This document shows positions 8,862 to 16,169 of a DNA stretch of 64,000 nucleotides, one piece after another; the stretch's first letter is position 1; every line of letters starts with the position of its first letter. The DNA lies in contig NZ_JAIVKI010000006.1 of NCBI RefSeq assembly GCF_020524905.1, positions 1 through 64,000 on the forward strand, given 5' to 3'. The notes beneath the pieces are model-generated. The model was not told where the DNA came from and did no database searches. It was given only the letters and a program-made list of their open reading frames with translations. This stretch comes from Microbulbifer variabilis (GTDB lineage: Bacteria; Pseudomonadota; Gammaproteobacteria; Pseudomonadales; Cellvibrionaceae). The translations under genes were made by a program, and so were the position numbers.

Positions 8862-10232
8862 ATGGCAAGGTATCTAATTGATCATGTTTTTACAAGGGAG
8901 TTGTTAGCTTTTTATGGCAATTTAATTCTTCAGTTTGCTTCTGTTCTATTGTTAATAATGCTCTGTCCAACGGTATTGCAGGCAAAGTCCTTAGAGCAGG
9001 AAGGAGGTATCTTTCAGCTCAATGACGATGTTCTATCAATATTCTATTCAGTAAAAGCAGGTCAATCCAATTTAAAGGAGGGTAATATTCAAATTGGAGA
9101 ACCCAATATGGGTTATGGTGTCCTTACCATTGAGAAAAGTGATCGAATAAAGTCGGTATCTCTTGTTAAAAATCAAGGTTTACTGTCCTTGCTAACCGAA
9201 AACTCGATTAGCAATAAGGATGCTTATGCGGTTGTAAAAATTTTGTATGAGCACTTTAATGTGAATGCAATACCAGCTGGAAAAGCATTTCAATTGACTT
9301 TTGATGAGCAATTAAGGTTTCAAAGTATTGGTGTGAAATTAGCATTTGCCGAGAGTCTTGAAGTAAAGAGGTCTGGTCAAAAATTTATTGTTGTTAAGAA
9401 TAAAAGTCCAACCACTCTAAAAAAATATTATGTAGAAGGTGAGATTGTAGGAAGTTTATATGCGTCTTGTCTACGGCTTGGCCTGAATAATGGTGCTCTG
9501 GCAAAGCTCAATGAAATTTTAAGTTACGAGATAGATTTCCAACGTGAGGTTCGTTCAGGTGATCGTTTCTCTATATTTTATAGTACTTTGCGAGATGATG
9601 TGGAAGGTGATGAAGTTTTTCATGAAATATATTTTGCTAAAGTTACTTTGAAAAATGATTCAGTTTCCCTATATCACTATGAAGATAGTGAGACTGGAAT
9701 GGTTGATTACTTGGACCCCAGAGGGAAAAGCTCAAGAAGTTTTCTCATAAAGACTCCACTAAAGAATGCGCGCCTGTCATCATATTATGGTAGGCGTAAA
9801 CATCCAGTATTGGGCTATACAAGAATGCATAAAGGCCTGGACTTTGGTGCTCCATCAGGTATGCCGATTCTTGCTACTGGAGATGGCACTATAGAAAGAG
9901 CCTCTTACTTTGGTAGCTTTGGCAATTACATTCGCATTAGCCACAAATCGGGAGTGCAAACTATTTATGCACATCTGAAAGGCTATGCCAAGGGTATCAA
10001 GACTGGTGTGAAAGTGGAGCAAGGGCAGGTGATAGGTTATTTAGGGGCTACAGGCAGGGTTAAAGGCCGGCATTTACATTATGAAATTCATAAAAATGGT
10101 AAGGCAGTTGATCCACTTAGGTTGGACCTCCCAGCTTCCAGTCGTTTGTCAGGAGAAAGCTTAGAACGTTACTATGAATTTATTGAGACGGTAGATGAAG
10201 CTATAAAGGCTTACAAGGCACAGGAAGAATGA
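8862..10232 (+). CDS. M23 family peptidoglycan DD-endopeptidase (MepM-like)
   Basis: A 456-residue cell-wall hydrolase. A hydrophobic segment at about 21-40 acts as signal or anchor, the middle (about 60-290) resembles the OapA/LysM-like and helper region of MepM-type enzymes, and the C-terminal M23 domain has its zinc ligands intact: His323 and Asp327 in HKGLD, and His404/His406 in GRHLHYE. M23 enzymes of this type cut the D-Ala-mDAP cross-links of murein in the periplasm. It follows the M56-M23 fusion by 3 bp and is the third gene of the blaI-like operon, so it is the likely regulated output. The start could be later than the first ATG. Confidence 0.88.
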   Translation: MARYLIDHVFTRELLAFYGNLILQFASVLLLIMLCPTVLQAKSLEQEGGIFQLNDDVLSIFYSVKAGQSNLKEGNIQIGEPNMGYGVLTIEKSDRIKSVSLVKNQGLLSLLTENSISNKDAYAVVKILYEHFNVNAIPAGKAFQLTFDEQLRFQSIGVKLAFAESLEVKRSGQKFIVVKNKSPTTLKKYYVEGEIVGSLYASCLRLGLNNGALAKLNEILSYEIDFQREVRSGDRFSIFYSTLRDDVEGDEVFHEIYFAKVTLKNDSVSLYHYEDSETGMVDYLDPRGKSSRSFLIKTPLKNARLSSYYGRRKHPVLGYTRMHKGLDFGAPSGMPILATGDGTIERASYFGSFGNYIRISHKSGVQTIYAHLKGYAKGIKTGVKVEQGQVIGYLGATGRVKGRHLHYEIHKNGKAVDPLRLDLPASSRLSGESLERYYEFIETVDEAIKAYKAQEE

Positions 10233-10479
10233 AAATATTTTGTGTGCTTTGTTAAAGCTGTTGCAATGGTTGGGTTTTGGTAATAGAGATGGCTACTAGG
10301 TTATTGTGGATAATGGTCGCAACGATCATTGTATAAATTTCAGTTTTAAAGAAATAGTAAAAACATTGGTAATTTCTTCTGGAGATTTTGGGGCAAATTA
10401 TGCCTTCATTAGAGTATCTATTTAAAATTAACTGAGTCAAAGATTTTTTCGGGTCAAAGTACGTTATACAGGGCGGGTT

Positions 10480-11109
10480 ATGTATAGGTTGATTTTTTTT
10501 GTATTGGTGTTTTCTCTATATTCTGCTTCAATATTGGCAGAAGAGCTTGTTGTTCAAAGGTCTGGGCCTTTGGAGTTGGAAAACTCTGAGGTTTTTACAA
10601 TTCATTCAAAAATCTTGGGGCGAGAATATCAAATATATATTAAGACTCCTGCTGGCTATTACGATAAAGCTAAGAAAAGAAAAAGCTATCCATCTTTATA
10701 TCTAAATGATGGTCCCTATACATTCAGAGTTGCCTCAGGTGTAACACACCTGAAAAGCATGAATAAGGCGATTGTAATCGGCATCTCTTTTGCAAAAGAG
10801 GAACTAGGCCAGTTTAGTCGGGTGCGGGATCTTACCCCTGTGCCTGATGATAGCTGGAAGCGCTATAAAACCGGCGGTGCTCCGGAGTACCTGAGATTTA
10901 TCGAGAGTGAGGTAATTCCGTTTGTTGAGGCAAATTATCGTGCTAACCCCAAAAGAAGAATCTTGGCTGGTCAATCTTTAGGCGGTTCTTTTGGAGCCTG
11001 GGTATTGTTAAACAAGCCTAAGCTTTTCTCCAGTTATATCCTGACAAGCCCATCGCTTTGGTATAAAAATGGAATAATTTTTAATATTGAAGAAGAGTAT
11101 TCAAAAAGG
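10480..11109 (+). pseudogene. 5' part of a secreted alpha/beta-hydrolase esterase, split by IS30
   Basis: Codes for the first 210 residues of an esterase resembling Fes/IroE/BesA-type alpha/beta hydrolases: signal peptide (MYRLIFFVLVFSLYSASILA), a core, and the nucleophile elbow GQSLGGS. The reading frame is then interrupted at 11110 by an IS30-family element; the open frame continues 38 codons into the IS before a stop. The catalytic His lies in the 3' part beyond the element. Deleting 11110-12212 (element plus one target copy) joins EEEYSKR to HKSLNANIYLAT in frame, giving a 291-residue protein. Disruption therefore looks recent. Confidence 0.88.
11107..11109. repeat. left copy of IS30 target-site duplication (AGG)
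   Basis: AGG immediately outside the left inverted repeat, repeated at 12210-12212 outside the right one. A 3-bp duplication fits IS30-family behaviour. Confidence 0.75.
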
Positions 11110-12209
11110 CCTGCATTCAACTCTGAAGTGCATCATCCTTTAGGCTGCTATGGCAGCCGTGTATTCTCCCATTATCTGTCTAGAAGTTTTATAACCCAGT
11201 GTTTTTCTGGGACGGTTATTTAAACGCTCAATAGCCGCTCTGACATCTGCTTGATTTATAAGCTTAAAGTCAGTTTTTTTCGGAAAGTACTGGCGCAGCA
11301 GGCCATTAGTGTTCTCGTTCAGGCCCCTCTCCCAAGATGAATACGGATGCGCAAAATAGACCTGCGCGTCCAGAGCCTCACTAATCTTCTCGTGCAGAGC
11401 AAATTCTTTGCCGTTATCGGCGGTAATGGTGTGTACTAAGTGCCTATACGGCTCAAGTAGCGCAATGGTAGCCTGAGCAACTAACTCTGCCGTCTTGCGC
11501 TCAACTTGCTGAGAGAGTGTAAATTTGCTCTTACGATCTACAATAGTGACCAGAGCACCACTATGACCTTTACCTATAACGGTATCAATTTCCCAGTCTC
11601 CGATGCGAGATTTATCATCGACAACTTGTGGACGCTGTTCGATGCTGATGGCGTTCTTGATATGCCCTCTAGTTGACTTTCCATTAGCTCGTTTGTTGTA
11701 AGGTCTATCCCTGCGCCGTAAATTCTCGTAGAGGGTTCCACCACGCTGCATATCCGCCCAGATGTGTAGGTAAATAGTTTCATGGCTAATCGACAGACCT
11801 TCTTCCAGGTCTAGCCAGCCGGAAACTTGCTCTGGGCTCCATTGCAGCTTCAGTTTGCTCTCTATCAGTGCAATAGTCTTAGGTAACATCTTTGTTGGTC
11901 TTCTCGCCTGTCTACACCGCTCTTCAGTCATCCGTTGAGCTTGCTTATAGCGGTAGCCTTTTCTACCTCGATTACGTGCTAGCTCTCTGCAAATCGTAGG
12001 CTGACTAACCCCAATCTCCCTGGCGATTGCCCTCTGACTCCATTCACTTTTCTTTAGTGCCCAGATCTGGCATCGTTGCTCTTCGGTCAGCTGTCGGTAG
12101 CTATTTGTCATCACTTAATCTCTTGGCAGAGAAGAACCGGCAGATGTTACCTTCAGCTGACCGTTCTTTTCCAGGTGATTAACTGATGCACTTCAAAGTT
12201 GAATGCAGG
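11110..12209. mobile_element. complete IS30-family insertion sequence, 1100 bp
   Basis: Bounded by 26-bp terminal inverted repeats (11110-11135 and 12184-12209) that match at 25 of 26 positions; each begins CCTGCATTCAACT reading inward and ends GAAGTGCATCA. Flanked by a direct AGG duplication. It carries one intact transposase gene on the minus strand and no passenger gene. It interrupts an esterase gene, and removal with one AGG restores that frame exactly, which independently confirms the ends. Confidence 0.95.
11140..12114 (-). CDS. IS30 family transposase
   Basis: A full-length 324-residue transposase. The N-terminal helix-turn-helix (YRQLTEEQRCQIWALKKSEW, then SQRAIAREIGVSQPTICREL) binds the inverted repeats. 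The catalytic core has the DDE triad of the family: Asp177 in GDWEIDTVIG, Asp233 in ITADNGKEF and Glu267 in ERGLNENTNG, with the usual 33 residues between the second Asp and the Glu. The C-terminal NRRPRKTLGYKTP-like motif typical of IS30 is present as NNRPRKTLGYKT. Nothing is truncated, so the element is probably active. The second Met is an alternative start. Confidence 0.95.
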   Translation of the reverse strand: MMTNSYRQLTEEQRCQIWALKKSEWSQRAIAREIGVSQPTICRELARNRGRKGYRYKQAQRMTEERCRQARRPTKMLPKTIALIESKLKLQWSPEQVSGWLDLEEGLSISHETIYLHIWADMQRGGTLYENLRRRDRPYNKRANGKSTRGHIKNAISIEQRPQVVDDKSRIGDWEIDTVIGKGHSGALVTIVDRKSKFTLSQQVERKTAELVAQATIALLEPYRHLVHTITADNGKEFALHEKISEALDAQVYFAHPYSSWERGLNENTNGLLRQYFPKKTDFKLINQADVRAAIERLNNRPRKTLGYKTSRQIMGEYTAAIAA

Positions 12210-12458
12210 AGGCATAAGTCTTTAAATGCAAACATCTACCTTGCAACTGGCGCCCTGGAAACTAAAGAAAGCTCTGGAATGAATCATAACATGGTGGAAG
12301 GCCACAGGAGGTTTGTTGAGCGTTTGCGCTCGCGAAAATATCAGGGTATGTACCTCAATGATGAGGTGGTAAGTGGAGCTGATCACTATTCAACCTTTCC
12401 TGTTGGCTTGGCAAAAGGGCTTCGTTGGATTTATCAGGACCAATGGAAGATGCCTTGA
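12210..12458 (+). pseudogene. 3' part of the IS30-split esterase
   Basis: The C-terminal 81 residues of the interrupted esterase, readable from 12213 in the frame of the 5' half: HKSLNANIYLATGALETKES, then a region ending SGADHYSTFPVGLAKG, where His of ADHYS is the expected catalytic histidine, and the end QDQWKMP. An in-frame ATG near 12216-12280 could in principle start a short product but it would lack the nucleophile and has no clear ribosome site. Bases 12210-12212 are the right copy of the AGG duplication. Confidence 0.85.
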
Positions 12459-12540
12459 TATTTCGTGAGTTTGAATAAGGCAATTAAGATATGATCTGAC
12501 GTATTCTGTGCTAATGAACTGATGAGTGTAATATTATCAA

Positions 12541-12570
12541 GCAAGAGGCCTTCATATGAAGGTCTTTTGC
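12541..12570. terminator. bidirectional hairpin terminator
   Basis: A 13-bp stem (12541-12553 / 12558-12570, GCAAGAGGCCTTC pairing with GAAGGTCTTTTGC through two G-U pairs) with an ATAT loop. It lies between the convergent esterase remnant and the small dimeric-barrel gene, and its right arm is T-rich on the plus strand. Confidence 0.55.
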
Positions 12571-12588
12571 TATATAAAAATAGTCTTT

Positions 12589-12858
12589 TTATAGCTTTTC
12601 TGTATACCAAATCTTAGGTGTACCAATGACTTCAGCCTCTTTTCGAGAGTCATGTAACTCGGTGCTATTGACGAATGCTTCTGCTTTCTCCTTGGAGGGG
12701 AATTCGTGGATAACAGTCACATTCTTGGGGCTACCTATCTCTTGATACACTGATGTATTTGTACTGCCCATCTGATTCAATATTGGCATGAAATCTTTAA
12801 GAGCCTTCTGCCATTTATCGAAATCTTCCACTGAAGCTTGCATAAATAGATAGACCAT
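12589..12858 (-). CDS. small dimeric alpha/beta-barrel (ABM/DUF1330-like) protein
   Basis: An 89-residue protein (MVYLFMQASVEDFDKWQKAL, ..., VTVIHEFPSKEKAEAFVNS) with the beta-alpha-beta-beta-alpha-beta pattern of dimeric ferredoxin-like barrels: a first strand, a helix with FDKW, a VTVIHEF strand and a helix EKAEAFVNSTELHDSRKEA. Such proteins include antibiotic-biosynthesis monooxygenase-like and stress-related families; no cofactor-binding residue can be assigned. The ATG follows AGGAAGAG at good spacing. It stands alone. Confidence 0.6.
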   Translation of the reverse strand: MVYLFMQASVEDFDKWQKALKDFMPILNQMGSTNTSVYQEIGSPKNVTVIHEFPSKEKAEAFVNSTELHDSRKEAEVIGTPKIWYTEKL

Positions 12859-13289
12859 TTTGCTCTTCCTGGTGTGATTTTTTAAGGATTAAGATAGTGA
12901 TTTACTTAACTATAGTTTAAGTTAGTCAGCTTTTATTTAAAGTTATCACCATACTGAAAAACCTGAGGCTACATTGTATGGGCGTTCAAAAAAATAATTT
13001 TTAATCGTATTTTTAAACTGGCTTGCTATCTATATGTACGGTTGTGCAATTTATAAACTGAAAATCTCACTGCAGATAGCGCTTTTACTGGTTGCTCCGA
13101 ATTTGCTGGATTGGTAGATTTACTACTGTGATGTGTAGTTGATGATTTACAAGTGTATTGCTTTTGTGAAACCTGGATTGTGATTTTCTTTAGGTGATTA
13201 TTTGGAGGTCTTCTCTAGTATTAAAATAAAATCCACTATAAAGATTAATCATATATGAATAATTTTCCTTAATGAGATAAGGGTCAAGG
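12859..13289. other. 431-bp AT-rich divergent spacer
   Basis: Lies between the divergently read small barrel gene and the lipoprotein gene and so must hold both promoters. No clear palindrome, RNA gene or ORF was seen. Confidence 0.4.
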
Positions 13290-13943
13290 ATGAAAGGTCT
13301 TTTACTGGTTTTTGCTATTCTGATTGGTCTTGTAGGTTGTGGAAATTTCAATAGTTTCATTGCGGATAAGAAGAAAAATATCGAATACTACAGAATTTTT
13401 GATATAAAAACAGATGTTGATCGTTATACTATTGCAAAATCTGCTAGTGATGGCTTGGGTCGAAATGTTGGCAGTATTCATGAAAATCAACCCATTCCTG
13501 AATCTGCCGAATTGCCAGAGGTACCAGGACGCTTCAAGATTGTTAATCCACTTCAAGGGTCAGCTTTATCTGCATTGGCTGAATCAGGTGGTCATGCTGG
13601 TTATAAAATTGCTACTTGTGACGGGGCATCTTGGATTGCGGGGGCAACAAGAGTGGTTAAAGGGCAATCTGAGCTCAAATTAACCGCTTGTCTGTTTCCT
13701 TACTCTGAGGGATACCATCTAGATTTATATGCAAATTTTTCAAAGCAAGAAGGTGGGTTGATGGAGATTTCTCGTAAGGCTGCAAGCGCGATGGTTGGTA
13801 CTCCTGAGCAGTGGACTGAAAAAACTTTTGTGGACATTGTAAGAAAGATTCACGCTGACACTGGAGCCGAGATCTCTTTTCTTGAGGGCTACCCACGCCA
13901 GGAGGGTACCCCCTGGCTAGATAGCTTGGATAAAATTAATTAG
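13290..13943 (+). CDS. putative lipoprotein, function unknown
   Basis: A 217-residue protein with a lipoprotein signal: MKGLLLVFAILIGLVGCGN, lipobox LVGC with Cys17 as the lipidated residue and no Asp at +2, so outer-membrane sorting by the Lol system is expected. The mature part has a conserved-looking hydrophilic alpha/beta pattern (YYRIFDIKTD, GRFKIVNPLQGSALSALAES) and two further cysteines (CDGASW, LTACLF). I do not recognise the family. AAGGGTCAAGG precedes the ATG. A hairpin follows the gene at 14000-14036. Confidence 0.7.
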   Translation: MKGLLLVFAILIGLVGCGNFNSFIADKKKNIEYYRIFDIKTDVDRYTIAKSASDGLGRNVGSIHENQPIPESAELPEVPGRFKIVNPLQGSALSALAESGGHAGYKIATCDGASWIAGATRVVKGQSELKLTACLFPYSEGYHLDLYANFSKQEGGLMEISRKAASAMVGTPEQWTEKTFVDIVRKIHADTGAEISFLEGYPRQEGTPWLDSLDKIN

Positions 13944-13999
13944 TCCCCTTTATATTTTAACTGCATATATGGATTAAGGGCTCTTACTTTTCTAAAGTG

Positions 14000-14036
14000 C
14001 CTTAGAAGCCGGATCGAGTAATACGGTCCTCTAAGG
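14000..14036. terminator. hairpin between convergent genes
   Basis: CCTTAGA (14000-14006) pairs with TCTAAGG (14030-14036); an inner CCG/CGG pair and outer AAAGT/ACTTT pairing extend it. It lies between the lipoprotein gene and the convergent orphan gene. No long T-tract, so the terminator role is tentative. Confidence 0.4.
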
Positions 14037-14101
14037 TGCTACTTTCTAATTATATTAAGACGTTCCCTTTGGGGCTCAGTTTTGGGGAAATTTTTAATAG
14101 G

Positions 14102-14743
14102 TTAGTTCATCACTCCAAGCTTACAACCTTTGTTTTTGATCTTAACCCATTTACTCATAAAGTTGACCGGAGAGGTGTAGGCTTCATAGATAACCGCCTG
14201 TCCCCAAGGAGTCACTGCACCTTGCATGGGCTTTGAATAAGAAAAGGCTCCCATGACCCATGCGCTCTTGGTGACGCAGTCCCCGGAGGTTGGGAAGTTG
14301 GAGGTCAGCGTTGGATTATGGTTGTAAACGAGGCTGGTGGAATTTAATAGTTGTTGAGCTCTGCTGACAACAGTTGCAACTTCTATGTCAGAGGCGGGAT
14401 GCACGTAAATAGTCACGTCATTTGCTGAGCTGGGATAGAACATAACATTATTGACAGTGCCATGACTTTCACCAGAGGCTGAGTTTTGTGCCCAGTTTTG
14501 CCAGCTGTTACCACAAATCTCATCCCAACTTTGCAGTCCATTGGCATTCACTACAAAAGGTGAAACGTGCCCACCACCTATAGTTTTTTTAATATTACTA
14601 AATGAAGTTAGTGTTTTGCCTGCTTGTATCATTACACCAATACAGCGCATATTTGCTTGGGTTACGCCAAGGGCAGCGCTTAAATCGCCTAACATATCGT
14701 TACAGCTAGTTGCAATGGTGCGGCTCCGGACAAGGTTCGGCAT
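14102..14743 (-). CDS. orphan protein, function unknown
   Basis: A 213-residue protein without signal peptide or membrane segment that I do not recognise. AGGAGAATAGAA precedes the ATG, a strong ribosome site that supports expression. Visible traits: an N-terminal region with two cysteines (TSCNDMLGDLSAALGV, NMRCIGV), a Trp-rich middle (LQSWDEICGNSWQNWAQNSA), a VTIYVHPASD strand, and a basic C-terminus (KWVKIKNKGCKLG). Five cysteines in a cytoplasmic-looking protein are notable. It is followed upstream, 290 bp away and on the same strand, by a Tse2-like gene, but no operon link is evident. Confidence 0.6.
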   Translation of the reverse strand: MPNLVRSRTIATSCNDMLGDLSAALGVTQANMRCIGVMIQAGKTLTSFSNIKKTIGGGHVSPFVVNANGLQSWDEICGNSWQNWAQNSASGESHGTVNNVMFYPSSANDVTIYVHPASDIEVATVVSRAQQLLNSTSLVYNHNPTLTSNFPTSGDCVTKSAWVMGAFSYSKPMQGAVTPWGQAVIYEAYTSPVNFMSKWVKIKNKGCKLGVMN

Positions 14744-15034
14744 TTCTATTCTCCTATTTTAACTAATAGAGGGTCATACAGCTCTTTTTGGTTCTTTTGG
14801 ATTTATTTTATTAATAACAGCAAATTCTGATTGATACGGGTTTACAGCAAGCTTTATATGCTTATAAGGCACTATTTATTTTGGTGCTCAGTAATTCGAA
14901 ATCCGTGTCGAGCACCCTTAAGTTGCGTGAAAAATACTCTTTCTGGAGTGCATGTTGTTTAAACAATGTAATATGAAACCAATTAAATTCATGCCTTATT
15001 GAGAGCGGCAGGATATTTTTTACTTTTCGTTGGT

Positions 15035-15412
15035 TTAAACGGCCTTATCGGCTCGCTTAAATAATGTTATTGCGCTGAGAGACATTTCTTTTAAGAGCTC
15101 TATAAAACGCTCAATGGTCATGTTTCTTTCTGGGGAAATAAAATATTGTCCTGAAATTTTTTTTACAATTTTAAGGCCGATGGGGAGTGTTGTTCCCGCT
15201 GGAAAACGGCAGACCCATCCATTCAAGGTTGATTGATTGATGCTCTTTTGATCGAAGACCCGTATTCCTTTGTCGTTTGCTATAACAATAGTTCTGTTGC
15301 TCAGGAAGGTTGTATCCAGTTGAGATGTGAGAAATTCGAAGTTTTCTCTTTGATCTAGGTGACCAAATTTAGGCAAGAAATTTGATTCGATATACATTTC
15401 TTGGAGGGACAT
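15035..15412 (-). CDS. Tse2-like ADP-ribosyltransferase-fold protein (tentative)
   Basis: A 125-residue protein with GGGAGAGCGAG before its ATG. The C-terminal half (KGIRVFDQKSI..., FPAGTTLPIGLKIV, QYFISPERNMTIERFIELL) follows the pattern I recall for the Tse2 toxin domain of Pseudomonas aeruginosa: Gly-x-x-Val-Phe-Asp, then (Ile/Phe)-Pro-x-Gly-Thr, then a Tyr-x-Ile-x-Pro-x-x-x-Met end. Tse2 is a cytoplasm-acting type VI secretion toxin and related domains occur as orphan proteins. No secretion genes and no obvious small immunity gene adjoin it. The match is from memory and is not tested. Confidence 0.5.
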   Translation of the reverse strand: MSLQEMYIESNFLPKFGHLDQRENFEFLTSQLDTTFLSNRTIVIANDKGIRVFDQKSINQSTLNGWVCRFPAGTTLPIGLKIVKKISGQYFISPERNMTIERFIELLKEMSLSAITLFKRADKAV

Positions 15413-16169
15413 CTCGCTCTCCCTTTAAAAAATCGGTTGGGCTGGTGTTCTTGTTATTATTGACGATTATTCAACTAAAAATCTTGCTCTTGGTTTTTTC
15501 TGGTTTTAAAAGCAAGAAGATTTCTTTATTTTTTTGCTTATTGGTGTCAATCATAACTGCGCCTCGCTGTGTGGCGCAACAAGTACGGTTGTTTTGTTGT
15601 GATATTGTAGAAAATTTGAAAATTACCGAGTGTAATTTTCACACTGATTGGCTATTTGTCGCCATTTGTAACCGAAGGGTGGTCGAGTGCGGAAAATAAT
15701 CAAATAAAACCGTCTAAAAGCAATATAGATTTCTTGATGCGGATTTATCCGCTGGATCATTCGCGAGGTTAGTGGCCGATAACTTTCTGGTAAGGGTTGT
15801 TAGATGGGTGAAATTTTTTCTATTTATGAATTGCTGAATCCTGGGTGGATACTGAGATGGTTTAGATCCTCGCTATCCCTATAAGAAAGAAAGCTGATCT
15901 ATAAGTGTAGCCTGTTTGAATTTAGAGCGGTCAATCAGGCCTAGATTGAGTCTTAGAGTAAAACCAGATTGATGTAGGGTCTTGTTCTTTGTCTGTTTTT
16001 GAGATGCTCGTTTTAAAACAGCGCTTCCATGATTGCTTAAAGATCTGCTGTAGATAGGCTTGAGGAGCTTTAGTGATGATTTTTCAGTGGTTGGTTTTAT
16101 CAGGTTGTACCGTTTTCTCACTCCCAAGTACTCAATGCAATCTTAAAAACGTTAGAGCGAATAACCAGT
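15413..16169. other. 757-bp AT-rich region without a supported gene
   Basis: Divergent spacer between the Tse2-like gene and the GMC oxidoreductase. It holds open frames of 80-105 codons on both strands (e.g. 15382-15699 and 15879-16127) that lack ribosome sites, overlap a better gene, or have unlikely composition. No RNA gene was recognised. Confidence 0.4.

Noticed and set aside
15382-15699. 105-codon plus-strand frame with two hydrophobic stretches
   Set aside because: It overlaps the start and ribosome site of the Tse2-like gene on the other strand, has no ribosome site of its own and consists of AT-rich low-complexity codons.
15879-16127. 82-codon minus-strand frame rich in Lys, Ser and Leu
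   Set aside because: No ribosome site, unlikely composition, and no recognisable domain.
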